Made by a program: the position numbers and the translations under genes
NCBI GenBank assembly: GCA_011364985.1
Contig: RDOC01000003.1
Span: forward strand, 62,001-126,000
DNA length: 64,000 bases
Origin: Candidatus Thorarchaeota archaeon
Lineage (GTDB): Archaea; Asgardarchaeota; Thorarchaeia; Thorarchaeales; Thorarchaeaceae
Reading direction: 5' to 3'
Shown: in pieces, positions 28,101 to 37,697 of the stretch
Layout: each line of letters begins with the position of its first letter
Position numbering within the stretch: position 1 is the stretch's first letter
Notes under the pieces: generated by a model
The model's input: the letters and a program-made list of their open reading frames with translations, nothing else
The model's database searches: none
Told to the model about the DNA's origin: nothing

Positions 28101-29156
28101 TTAGGGAAGTTTCTCTTTAAGATAGGTATCGACAACATAATCCATTCCATGTCTGCTGAAAGCCTGTTGCTCTGCCTTAGAACGAAGTTCTCGGAAGGCC
28201 TTGATATAATCCTGCCAGACAGGTCCCGCATATCGAACGTCATGAAGAAGCTCATCGAGACGTTTTAGGTCTGCATTGTTCATCGGTTCTGTGGGAAGGC
28301 TGTGATTCACTATGTCGCTAGGCGTGACACCAATCCACTCAGCATCAGGTACGGCTAATCCTCTTAGATGCGCAGAATTCGCACTGCCACCGATTATGAC
28401 ACGAGCTATATGCATTCCCCATGGGTCACCGTCTGTGAATATGAAGATGGGCAGTTCCAGCTCCTCACGAAGTCTCCTCATTAGACTACGTGTAGCTCTT
28501 GGCGGCTGTCCTCCAAGATGAATAAGGACCGCCTGATATCGCTTCCAAGCTCCTGTTTCTATTAGCCTGGAAAACATCCCACCTGACTCAATAGCAAGAA
28601 TGATCTCTGCTGAGGCATCCACAGGCTTAGCAGTCATCAAGGCACGACCTATGGGAAATCCATCAGGACTTGCAGTGAGGCAGACCTCCTGATTCTCGTA
28701 TCCTGATACTGTGTAACGCATTCTTACATCGCCAAATATGGAGGAACGCTCTTCAGGAAATATCCCAAAGTTCTCCCTTGCGAGTCCAGTGAGTGTTTCT
28801 AGATCAGTAACAATTCTGTCAGATTCGGCTTGGTTCGAGAATTTTACTCCATAGGCCTCGCTGGAATAATAGAGATCTCGAAGCGAACTTGTCCGTTGAG
28901 CACTTGTCAACTTTTTTGCAAAATAGGCAACCCATATCAATTGTGCAAAGCTTCTTACATGCCTGAGATTGCTTGAGTCGCGAGTGGTACTGGAATCACC
29001 AAGAACGAATTGATTGGTTACGCCATCATAGACAATGTTATCTGTGCTGCGATCAGGGAAATGGAGAGATGGAAATTCGCCTTCAAGAATTGCATCCATA
29101 ACATCTCGCCCTATTGATGTGAGCGTCTTCACTGTACTTTCTTTACTCATCTTCAC
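28101..29156 (-). CDS. top6A: DNA topoisomerase VI subunit A (Spo11-like)
   Basis: RDLYYSSEAYGVKF active site; FIFTDGDPWGMHIARVI Toprim. Confidence 0.95.
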   Translation of the reverse strand: MKMSKESTVKTLTSIGRDVMDAILEGEFPSLHFPDRSTDNIVYDGVTNQFVLGDSSTTRDSSNLRHVRSFAQLIWVAYFAKKLTSAQRTSSLRDLYYSSEAYGVKFSNQAESDRIVTDLETLTGLARENFGIFPEERSSIFGDVRMRYTVSGYENQEVCLTASPDGFPIGRALMTAKPVDASAEIILAIESGGMFSRLIETGAWKRYQAVLIHLGGQPPRATRSLMRRLREELELPIFIFTDGDPWGMHIARVIIGGSANSAHLRGLAVPDAEWIGVTPSDIVNHSLPTEPMNNADLKRLDELLHDVRYAGPVWQDYIKAFRELRSKAEQQAFSRHGMDYVVDTYLKEKLP

Positions 29157-30660
29157 TCACCTCGAACAGCCTTTGAACTATGTGTTCTGTAGGCGGCGGA
29201 GAATCAAAATCAGCCAATTCGGATCCGTATTTTGCAACAATTCCTATAAGCTCGGAGTATTCACGGCGTTTCTTAACGTTTCTAGCTGCTGCTCCGCCTG
29301 AGGATACCTTCTTACTAAGAAATCGTCCGAGGACCTTCAGAAGCAATGATGTCTCTCTTTCAATTTCCATAATATGAGCCAATGATTGCTTGCCAGTTGC
29401 TCGATAGGGTATCCTAGTTGATGACACATTCAAGAATAGCGCAGCCGGTTGAGGCTTTGAGAAACCATACCTGCGCCAGCTAGTCTGTCTAACCACCTTC
29501 GTAAAAATATCCTCACTTGCATCGTATAGTAAGGGAACACGGTTCGCCATTCTATATAGAGTAGGTGTATCAGACACAGAAAATGAATCCCCTACTGCCA
29601 ATACGCCTTCAAGTATGACAGGGTTCCCTTGCCACTCAAACACACCCTGACGTCCATAGGATAAGAAGCTCGTATTGAATGTGGAACGTACTCCTGCAGT
29701 AAATGATGCTTCGCCAATTGGACTTAGACATTTGCTATCCGGACTACAGAACCCATCATAGTGACGCATGCCTTGACATAATCGAGAGATATCTTGACGC
29801 GTTAGTACATCAAGTGGAGTTTTCGGATCAATGTTCATGAACGCAAGAAGTTTTGACGCAGTTCTTGTTCCCAATTGTTGAAAGGATGTGACCAAGAAAT
29901 CGCGAATTGTAGTACTCTCACACTCATTCAGGAGTCTTTGTATGAGTTCAACATCGACAGCCCTTGGATGAGGTTTCACAGGAATAGATGTCTTTGGTGC
30001 CTCACTTGTCCAAGGCCCTATACAACCCTGGATTTCATCGTCTATGTTGAATATAATACGTGCATTTGGCGTGCCAACTGTGGTTAGGCGAAGGTATTCC
30101 AGAACTCGTTCTTGTGCACGTTTGAGATCGCCTTTGAAGCATATACTCACGGAAGTTCCCAAGGAATGTTGTCTCTTCGTGGTTTCGCTCAGCAGGATGG
30201 GAGCATTCTTTTCAATATCAATGAGGAGTCGGTAAGCCCTTCCTAGCCCTTCACCGAATCGAGTACAAATCAGAACTGGAGAGTCGGTTGTGATTTGACC
30301 ATAAAGGATAGCCATTGTCACTCCGAGACCAAATGTACCCCGCTTTTGCCTTCGTTCGTATTTGCTACCATAGAGTATCCTTCCAAAGGCTTGAGCAACC
30401 TCATCGTAGGGCAAACCAGTTCCATTGTCCTTAACAGTGACGGTGACATTATCCGAGTCCTCATCGACTATCTTGATACGTATCTCTGGCGCTTTGCCAG
30501 CATCTTCGCATGCATCAAGGCCGTTTTCAATTAGTTCTCTTACTGTTGAGTATACGGCTTGTGTAGGATTACCAAAGCCGGCCATCTGACGATTTCGATA
30601 GAAGAATTCAGCAGGAGATATGCCTGAGAACTTTTGGACCGATCGCTCTTGGGAACTCAT
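29143..30660 (-). CDS. top6B: DNA topoisomerase VI subunit B
   Basis: GHKL ATPase: ELIENGLDACEDAG, VKDNGTGLP, GTFGLGVTMAILYGQ. Confidence 0.95.
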   Translation of the reverse strand: MSSQERSVQKFSGISPAEFFYRNRQMAGFGNPTQAVYSTVRELIENGLDACEDAGKAPEIRIKIVDEDSDNVTVTVKDNGTGLPYDEVAQAFGRILYGSKYERRQKRGTFGLGVTMAILYGQITTDSPVLICTRFGEGLGRAYRLLIDIEKNAPILLSETTKRQHSLGTSVSICFKGDLKRAQERVLEYLRLTTVGTPNARIIFNIDDEIQGCIGPWTSEAPKTSIPVKPHPRAVDVELIQRLLNECESTTIRDFLVTSFQQLGTRTASKLLAFMNIDPKTPLDVLTRQDISRLCQGMRHYDGFCSPDSKCLSPIGEASFTAGVRSTFNTSFLSYGRQGVFEWQGNPVILEGVLAVGDSFSVSDTPTLYRMANRVPLLYDASEDIFTKVVRQTSWRRYGFSKPQPAALFLNVSSTRIPYRATGKQSLAHIMEIERETSLLLKVLGRFLSKKVSSGGAAARNVKKRREYSELIGIVAKYGSELADFDSPPPTEHIVQRLFEVSEDE

Positions 30661-30719
30661 CGTATTCAGAAACTGAGATGTGGTCTATTGATATTAGAGC
30701 AGGTATTACACGGCGCGAT

Positions 30720-31286
30720 TCAAAGGTCTGTATTCTCCCATAACTCGGTCTGGGCACGTTTCATGTGACGTCTCATACGTTCAAGCTGGGAGTACACAGC
30801 ACTGTGTGGAGCCCCGCCAATGAGCATATTTACAGCTCTCTGAGCATAGTCGATGCCGGGGTCAAAGCCTATAATTGAAACTGTCCTTCCATACACTGCA
30901 ATCTTTGTTTCTGTGATTTCCTCAATAACACGACGAGTACGACCACTTTCACCAATGATCCGTCCAGCGACTCGCTTGAGTTGATTTGCAGACGTTCCAA
31001 CGGATTCCCGTAGTGAGATAACTATTAATCTTGCATCTTCATCTATAAGCCCGAGAGCGTTCTTTGGACTGAACCCACGAGCCATTGCGCGTACTATGTC
31101 CTTGGCCTTCCAAGCAAGAACTGGGTCGTCGGTACTATCTGAGCCAGTGATTGTTACAAGACCCTCGGAGCCAACCTCAATTATAGTATTTGTAAGCTGT
31201 TCCACTCTTCGCTTTACTTTGCCATTACGACCGACGATTACTCCCACTCTATCAACAGGAACCCTGAGAGTTTCGTGATATATCAT
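30720..31286 (-). CDS. KH-domain ribosome assembly factor (Dim2/Pno1-like)
   Basis: Two KH motifs (VGVIVGRNGKVKRRVEQ; AGRIIGESGRTRRVIEEITE), adjacent to Rio1 and aIF1A. Confidence 0.88.
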   Translation of the reverse strand: MIYHETLRVPVDRVGVIVGRNGKVKRRVEQLTNTIIEVGSEGLVTITGSDSTDDPVLAWKAKDIVRAMARGFSPKNALGLIDEDARLIVISLRESVGTSANQLKRVAGRIIGESGRTRRVIEEITETKIAVYGRTVSIIGFDPGIDYAQRAVNMLIGGAPHSAVYSQLERMRRHMKRAQTELWENTDL

Positions 31287-32083
31287 TTGTTTTCACCAGA
31301 GGCTAGAATATGGTTTGTAATTATTTTCGGCTCTTCAGTGTCTACGCCCAGTTTTTTGAAGAAATTGCAGAGGTTTTGAATATCACGGTATAGATATTTG
31401 CTCGCATTATCATGACTCGTGAGAACAGATTGTGAAACGTCAATGATTATTGGTTGATTGAGCCATAGTATATTGTATTCACTAAGGTCTGCATGAACAA
31501 GATTCGCGGACTTATATGCCAATTCTACGAAACCAATAATCTCGTTAAATGTTTTGACAGGAGAGGGAATCGTGACATTTTTGAGTAGGGGAGCAGGTGT
31601 GACAGTCTTCTTGTCACCAATGAATTCCATTACGACTACATTTCGCTCAATATCAATTGGATGTGGTACAGGTACTCCTGCTTCGTAGAATCTCTGGAGG
31701 TTCTTGTACTCTTTCATAGCCCATTGAGGAATTAGTACTCTACTACGTCGCCGAACACGTCTGAACCTGGGGTCTCCGACGATATACTCAAGCATGAAAT
31801 CAGTCTCTGCTGTACTCATTCGATAAATCTTGACTGCAACAGGTGTCCCATCACCTGCCTCGCCTCTGTACACATTGGCTTCCTTTCCGGCACTTATTAC
31901 CCCATGGACCGCTTGTAGTACTCCGCGATTAAGAAGCTTGTAGAGAATTTTGAGTGTCGGAGGATCAATGACACCCTCAACGACCTTGAACTCATCAGAA
32001 TCCATGCGTCGTTTCATCTTTCGGCGGTCAAGCTCTGATAGAATTCGCTCATGTTCTTTTTCACCTCTATCCATCCAGAGCAC
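31283..32083 (-). CDS. rio1: Rio1-type serine protein kinase
   Basis: ISAGKEANVYRG, PVAVKIYR, VHADLSEYNILW, IIDVSQSV. Confidence 0.93.
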   Translation of the reverse strand: MLWMDRGEKEHERILSELDRRKMKRRMDSDEFKVVEGVIDPPTLKILYKLLNRGVLQAVHGVISAGKEANVYRGEAGDGTPVAVKIYRMSTAETDFMLEYIVGDPRFRRVRRRSRVLIPQWAMKEYKNLQRFYEAGVPVPHPIDIERNVVVMEFIGDKKTVTPAPLLKNVTIPSPVKTFNEIIGFVELAYKSANLVHADLSEYNILWLNQPIIIDVSQSVLTSHDNASKYLYRDIQNLCNFFKKLGVDTEEPKIITNHILASGENK

Positions 32084-32154
32084 CTTATTTCCAGTAGAAG
32101 ATGAAGACTTTTTTCCGAACGGAGATACAATCGTACGAAGAAAAACATTGACTC

Positions 32155-32484
32155 CTAGAACATCTTGAGGAGACCTCGTTTATCCAGCCAATCCAGTTCA
32201 TTGCCTCTGTATCTATATACAACGTCACATTTCTCGTCGGTTTGAAAGTCCCAAGGAATGATAACGACGGTGTCACCCACACGCATCCATACTCGTTTCT
32301 TCATGCGACCAGGAATTCGACCTATTCGTATCTCTCCGTCTTCACATCTTACTCTAACTCTATCAAATCCAAGCATCTGAATGATGATGCCGAACATCTC
32401 ACCATCACCTCGATTGGGAGTACGTATTCTAACTAGCTCCTCGGGGGGAGAATCAGACCTATGACGTTTATCTTTACGAGACAC
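32155..32484 (-). CDS. eif1A: Translation initiation factor 1A
   Basis: RTPNRGDGEMFGIIIQMLGFDRVRVRCEDGEIRIGRIPGRMKKRVWMRVGDTVVI; N-terminal start approximate. Confidence 0.93.
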   Translation of the reverse strand: MSRKDKRHRSDSPPEELVRIRTPNRGDGEMFGIIIQMLGFDRVRVRCEDGEIRIGRIPGRMKKRVWMRVGDTVVIIPWDFQTDEKCDVVYRYRGNELDWLDKRGLLKMF

Positions 32485-32589
32485 AATAAGCCTCCATTGA
32501 CTGGTCGAATCACAAAGATGATCGATCTGAAATGAGAATCCTGTGGGCACCATTTAAGCGTACCGAATAGCTCAGAAAACGCGAGACCA

Positions 32590-33672
32590 TCAGCTCGGTA
32601 GGGGAAGAATTCTTCCGCTGTAAGATAGAGCATAGATTGTATCCCCGGCAGCCACATTAGAAAGGAACACCGAGGAGTCGATTTCATGCATTTCAAAGGT
32701 CACAGAATCCATAAGTTGTATTGGTTGATTTTGCACCTTTGATACAATCATATACTGCCGCCTCTCGGAAGCCTCGGCTAGGAACTCGAGAGATCTCCAT
32801 TTTGAGCTCTTTTGATTAATTGTAAAGGAACAGCCATCAAGCAAATTGTAGCAGCCCAGTCCTCCCTTTCCCATGCTTACAACTTGGCATGGTGTACCTT
32901 CCACAAGCACAAAGTCGTTCTGAGAGAATCGCTGCAGCCTGATAAGAATTGTAATTCTGTATTTCTTCTTTCCACCTCGATCCTGCCCAATGAGTTTGTA
33001 ATTCTCTTTTCGTTGAGCCAGAAAACCAGACTCCAACTGGTCTGCTATTCGTCTGCATAGATGTTCGGAGCCCACTTTGAAGTCAAGACCATACTTGTCT
33101 CTACTTGTCTCTATAACGAAAGCCCTTGCGTCATTCCCATATTCTGCAATTGTAAGGTCGGTTACGAGACCATGGATGACATCTTCTTCAGTTTCTGTCA
33201 AGATCCGATCATCTGCTCGAACTTGAAGAATGGCCTCGTGATATCCACCACTCATCATGGTACATGAGGCACAGGTACTAAACTCAAATCGTATCTCAAG
33301 TGGGTAAGATTCGTCATGGGTAGGTAGACTCGAATGTGATTTTCCTGACACGTTAAGACGAATGTGGGTAACTCGGTCCAGTTTTTTCTCCTCCACATAG
33401 GAGGTTTCCACCTCTAACCCTAGGATATTTGTTTCCTGTTCCAAGAGAATCTCAATCTGTCTATCAGTAATCTTATCTGGGTCAGATGAGAACGTTTGGA
33501 GTTTTATCCAGCCATCGGAAGTTCTTACTGCGCCGCACCGTCGGCAAGCTATGAGGGAGAGAGGAGACCTTACTTGAACTAAGGGATGCTTGTTTTGATA
33601 GCATCTGCTGCATAGTCCTTCTAGGACTGCCTCAGCTCCACATTCATAGCAGGGTGCAGTCAATATTTGCAA
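32590..33672 (-). CDS. NMD3-family ribosome biogenesis protein
   Basis: N-terminal CxxC zinc motifs (CYECGAEAVLEGLCSRC; CRRCGAVR) and OB-like region. Confidence 0.8.
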   Translation of the reverse strand: MQILTAPCYECGAEAVLEGLCSRCYQNKHPLVQVRSPLSLIACRRCGAVRTSDGWIKLQTFSSDPDKITDRQIEILLEQETNILGLEVETSYVEEKKLDRVTHIRLNVSGKSHSSLPTHDESYPLEIRFEFSTCASCTMMSGGYHEAILQVRADDRILTETEEDVIHGLVTDLTIAEYGNDARAFVIETSRDKYGLDFKVGSEHLCRRIADQLESGFLAQRKENYKLIGQDRGGKKKYRITILIRLQRFSQNDFVLVEGTPCQVVSMGKGGLGCYNLLDGCSFTINQKSSKWRSLEFLAEASERRQYMIVSKVQNQPIQLMDSVTFEMHEIDSSVFLSNVAAGDTIYALSYSGRILPLPS

Positions 33673-33864
33673 CCATCATATTTTCATCCGCTTCACCTTA
33701 AAATGTGGTGGATATAGCGAAGACACAATAAGGCAGATGAAATGCGATTAACAGAAGCTTTTTGTAACGCTCAGGTTTGTTCCTCATAGGCTTTCGGAAC
33801 ATAGTCAATTGCTGGCTTTTGACTGTTTCCAAGTCAATCATTCTGTTCTCAGGAGATTATCCAA

Positions 33865-34239
33865 ATGGCGATTGAAAAGGTGGCAATACCTGCAGAAAGC
33901 GAAGATGGGCTTAATAGCCTAGTAAGCGGCCACTTCGGCCAGGCGCCGGTCTTTGTCCTATCCACCATCAAAGATGGCGAAATATCTGAAATTGAGCTGT
34001 TCAGCAATTCGATTCATAACGGCTGTGCAGGATTGATCCAAAATCTGGTCGATAGAGGCGTTCAAATACTGATAACTCAGGGTATGGGAAGGCGTCCATA
34101 TATCATGGCTAAGGAGGCAGGAATTCCCATCATTCGTGCAGTAGGATCCACAGTGAATGAAGCAATTGAGAATTACATGAGAGGTACGACGACGCAAGTG
34201 GACGATAATGACCTCTGCAGTCGTGGAAAAGCGCCCTGA
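33865..34239 (+). CDS. NifX/NifB-family (dinitrogenase iron-molybdenum cofactor) domain protein
   Basis: VSGHFGQAPVFVL...NGCAGLIQNLVDRGVQILITQGMGRRPY. Confidence 0.82.
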   Translation: MAIEKVAIPAESEDGLNSLVSGHFGQAPVFVLSTIKDGEISEIELFSNSIHNGCAGLIQNLVDRGVQILITQGMGRRPYIMAKEAGIPIIRAVGSTVNEAIENYMRGTTTQVDDNDLCSRGKAP

Positions 34240-34244
34240 GAAAG

Positions 34245-34547
34245 TCACAGCTTGACCCATTGAGCGTGCGGATGACCTGCAATGTAACCAACAGCCTGTT
34301 CATGAACAAACCCTGCGTTTATGGCAGCGTTAACACTGATCGGGCCCACCATATTTGCTATTGTTGCACGATTGAGATGACTAATGCATGACTTAACGTC
34401 AACGAGGTCTTCCCCATAGAACTCCTTGGAAACCGTGAATTCCACCTTGCCCTCTACGAAAGTCTTGCCTAGTAAATCCTCATCACATATTGCCACAATG
34501 TAGTGACCATCGTGTGTTTCCCGTACACGCATATACACCAAATTCAT
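34245..34547 (-). CDS. DUF424 family protein
   Basis: MNLVYMRVRETHDGHYIVAICDEDLLGKTFVEG; adjacent to aIF2 beta. Confidence 0.75.
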   Translation of the reverse strand: MNLVYMRVRETHDGHYIVAICDEDLLGKTFVEGKVEFTVSKEFYGEDLVDVKSCISHLNRATIANMVGPISVNAAINAGFVHEQAVGYIAGHPHAQWVKL

Positions 34548-34560
34548 GGCCAGTTCACCA

Positions 34561-34974
34561 CTAGACCGGTCTAATAGATGTTCGGGCACCGCAGGCGCTG
34601 CATAGAAGGTAGTACGCGCCGCTTTCCTTTGAGGTATCGGTATCTGGACGACCGCAGACAGGGCAGATAACGTAGGAATCAATGTAACGCTCTAGAACAT
34701 CCTCAATCTGGTTTGATGTGAACTTACCGTTGAAAATGGCATTGCTGCCCTCGATAGTTCCAGCTGTTGCCAATTGGCCTGATACGTATTTGAGGACTTC
34801 TTTTCCAGATCGATTTAGAATCATGATGATTTCCTGAAAGTTCTGCCACATGCTCCTGTTTCCTTGTACCATTAGCTGGATTTTCGGGACTTGAAACCTC
34901 TCGCCTGATCTCTTGAATGCGTCCTCAGGTACTTGTGAACGTGCTCTATCAAGTATTTTCTCGTAATCGTCCAT
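34561..34974 (-). CDS. eif2b: Translation initiation factor 2 subunit beta
   Basis: FQVPKIQLMVQGNRSMWQNFQEI; C-terminal CPVCGRPDTDTSKESGAYYLLCSACGA zinc ribbon. Confidence 0.94.
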   Translation of the reverse strand: MDDYEKILDRARSQVPEDAFKRSGERFQVPKIQLMVQGNRSMWQNFQEIIMILNRSGKEVLKYVSGQLATAGTIEGSNAIFNGKFTSNQIEDVLERYIDSYVICPVCGRPDTDTSKESGAYYLLCSACGARTSIRPV

Positions 34975-35034
34975 GGTTCAATTCTCTCCGGCTGTTGCTA
35001 TTAAGATGTCGTTCTCTGCGAAACAACTGGTGCA

Positions 35035-35736
35035 TTAACCATTCATCAGAAGATATCTGCCGGTTTCCACCTCTCTTAGCAGATCTCGGTCACAAAGCGC
35101 GATTACTCGTAGATTGATTTCTACTTTGTCATAATCTCGTTCAGCGAAGAATTCTGCGATATCATTTATCGAGACTCCTTGTGGAGTAGTATGTAGCTCA
35201 ACATATTGTAGTATTTGCTTGTCGATTTTCCTCAAACCAGAGCCACTTGTAACTCTGGTAGTCTGGGCCATATCCGTTGGAGATGATGTTGCATCTAAGA
35301 GCGTCTCCTCCAAATCGGATGTGATTGGAGATGTAATTCCGCTTCGAGTAAGCAGAGCATGATATCGTTCCATAAGATGGAGCGACATATAGTTGGGATC
35401 ATCCAGTTCTCGAATAATTTCGGGAACAAGATAGATTTCGCTCTCATATTCTCGGATTTTTCCAACGAACAATGCCAGTTTGTTTGCTTCGATCTTTTCG
35501 AGGGCGCTGGCTTCCGTACCCCAAGCCTTTGCCTTAATTGTTTCAGTTCCATCATCGATTGTGATGCTGGCGAAATTTCCCTGTCCGACATATCGATCAA
35601 TTATGAAACCAACAAGTGCAACACGTCTCAATTCGACACCATAGGGCGAAATCACATGTGGTCCATTCTCGCTTCCAAACGTGCCGTTTACAATATCAGC
35701 TACATTGGATCGTACAGCTGTCATTCTCTCTCTCAT
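35035..35736 (-). CDS. RPA2/RPA32-like single-stranded DNA-binding protein
   Basis: OB fold (LVGFIIDRYVGQGNFASITIDDGTETIKAKAWG) plus C-terminal winged helix. Confidence 0.8.
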   Translation of the reverse strand: MRERMTAVRSNVADIVNGTFGSENGPHVISPYGVELRRVALVGFIIDRYVGQGNFASITIDDGTETIKAKAWGTEASALEKIEANKLALFVGKIREYESEIYLVPEIIRELDDPNYMSLHLMERYHALLTRSGITSPITSDLEETLLDATSSPTDMAQTTRVTSGSGLRKIDKQILQYVELHTTPQGVSINDIAEFFAERDYDKVEINLRVIALCDRDLLREVETGRYLLMNG

Positions 35737-35799
35737 TGACCAAGGTCACCTATCTGCAACAATTCTCTTACATTTTGCTATTTATCGTTCACGGACAAG

Positions 35800-36834
35800 C
35801 TAGAAAAAGTCCGTCAGGGAACTCTGCTCTGTGGAATCACGCAGCTCCTCAAGAGCTTTTTGAAGACGCTGGAGAGAGGACTCCACCCTGCTCAGACTGA
35901 AGTCATGTTCGTTGCACAGGATTCGCATCAAGTTGTCCTTGTCAAAATCATGCCATTTTGGTTTTGATATATCCGCCTTTGGGGGATTCAAGAAGATATT
36001 ACGAATCTCATCATAGGGAAAATTGTATTGAATATCTTCTGCCGCTTCAATCCCTTCAATATCCAAATGTTTCTTGATAAGCTTCAAAGCAGTCTTAGGT
36101 CCTATTCCTTTGACTCCGTCGTTGTAGTCTGTTCCCACCAGAATAGCGATGTCAATGAGTTGCTCCCTTGTAATTCCTAACAGCCTGAGATTCATATCCA
36201 AATCAACAAGTTCAGGATGAACTGCCTTATAGGATCCAGACCTAGATGCACGTCTCCTGCCAGATATTGTGAGATTTCGTACCAACCGAGGGCAATTGTA
36301 AAGAAAAGAGTCGTTGTCCTGACTCGCTGACGCCCATGCTATATTGGCGCGTGTCATTTGGGCAGCTAGAGCCTCCCCTTCGGAGGGCGCCTGAATAACC
36401 GGGATGCCAAGGGCTGCCAAGAGATTCTTGCTCTCTTCGATCATGGATGTGGTAAGACGCGAACTGGCTTGGGCAGCCTTTCGAGCATCCTCTATCCGTC
36501 CCTCTTCTTTTGCGACCAGCCATTCTTCATAGGCTGCGTCTCTGATTTCCTTTCTCCTGTCCACCTCTGCAGCTTTCAGTTCAGGAGGTTTTCCATCGAA
36601 TACATAGACAGGACGAACACCAGCCTCGAGCAAGTTGAGGTTTCTATAGAAGAGACCTGATAGATGGCTAGTGACACGGCCTTTGCGGTCCATAAGGGGG
36701 GTTCCATCCGGCTGCCGAATGCTAGAAAGAAAGGCGTAGACTGTGTTAAAGGCATCAAATGCAATCACTCGGTCTTTCAGGTCATTCAGCGAGATGATTT
36801 CTGCCTTCATTATGTCGGCTAGCTTAGTGCCCAT
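35800..36834 (-). CDS. fen1: Flap endonuclease 1
   Basis: FDAFNTVYAFLS, YVFDGKPPELK, APSEGEALAAQ, GTDYNDGVKGIGPKTAL; C-terminal PIP-like EQSSLTDFF. Confidence 0.95.
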   Translation of the reverse strand: MGTKLADIMKAEIISLNDLKDRVIAFDAFNTVYAFLSSIRQPDGTPLMDRKGRVTSHLSGLFYRNLNLLEAGVRPVYVFDGKPPELKAAEVDRRKEIRDAAYEEWLVAKEEGRIEDARKAAQASSRLTTSMIEESKNLLAALGIPVIQAPSEGEALAAQMTRANIAWASASQDNDSFLYNCPRLVRNLTISGRRRASRSGSYKAVHPELVDLDMNLRLLGITREQLIDIAILVGTDYNDGVKGIGPKTALKLIKKHLDIEGIEAAEDIQYNFPYDEIRNIFLNPPKADISKPKWHDFDKDNLMRILCNEHDFSLSRVESSLQRLQKALEELRDSTEQSSLTDFF

Positions 36835-36999
36835 TTTTGCTCGCCACCATCTGACGGAAGTAGATTATTAGAACAGAGCATATATGGATTGGCAAGAGGC
36901 TTCATCATATTTCGACACTTCGGCAAGTTTATAAAAACCTCAAAGATGGCGACATGAGACCCATAGGGGATAACTCACTCTGGTGATAATTTGTCTAGC

Positions 37000-37167
37000 A
37001 TGAGAGCTATACGATGTACTTCGTGCCACCGGTCGATTTCTCCGCAGGAGAATAGTGTGAAATTTCAGTGCCCTTCTTGCGGCGAATTTGTCATTTGGCG
37101 TTGTGAAGTATGCAGACGTTTCTCGGTCAAGTATACCTGCCCCAATTGTGCTTTTGAGGGACCATAA
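37000..37167 (+). CDS. Small zinc-ribbon protein (not in ORF track)
   Basis: MRAIRCTSCHRSISPQENSVKFQCPSCGEFVIWRCEVCRRFSVKYTCPNCAFEGP directly upstream of EF1B, a recurrent archaeal pairing. Confidence 0.85.
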   Translation: MRAIRCTSCHRSISPQENSVKFQCPSCGEFVIWRCEVCRRFSVKYTCPNCAFEGP

Positions 37168-37190
37168 ATCAAACAAGGAGTACACTGCTA

Positions 37191-37457
37191 ATGGCAAGAG
37201 TAGTAATCACATTGAAAATCATGCCCGAGGATGTTGATGTTGACCTAAATGGCCTTCTCGAGAAAATCAAAGCGGTTGTGCCAAAAGGAACTGATGTTGG
37301 CGCGACTGAGATCACCCCGGTGGCCTTTGGCTTAAACGCTCTTAGAATGAACGTGTCCAGAGAAGAGTCAATGGGTGGAACAGATGATATTGAAGCAGCA
37401 ATCAGCGAACTTGATGGTGTATCGCAAGTGGAAGTTGAACGTGTTTCCAGAATGTGA
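37191..37457 (+). CDS. ef1b: Elongation factor 1-beta
   Basis: LKIMPEDVDVDLNGL...PVAFGLNALRMNVSREESMGGTDDIE. Confidence 0.93.
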   Translation: MARVVITLKIMPEDVDVDLNGLLEKIKAVVPKGTDVGATEITPVAFGLNALRMNVSREESMGGTDDIEAAISELDGVSQVEVERVSRM

Positions 37458-37697
37458 GTTTCGCGCCACATGCTTCACTGTGATCATTCCTGCTTTGGTT
37501 GCTTGCTCAGGTTTATATCATTTCCAGAGTGATATTCATCAGTAACTTGGGAATTGGGTCCGTACCAGATGATATTCCCAGAGAAACACTAATCAACGGA
37601 TATTTGATTGAGGGAAGTGAAACGGAGCTACAGATGCCAAGAAACCCGTCCTGTTTCTGGATTATCAGGCATATAATCTGGAGGTTGTATTTAGACA

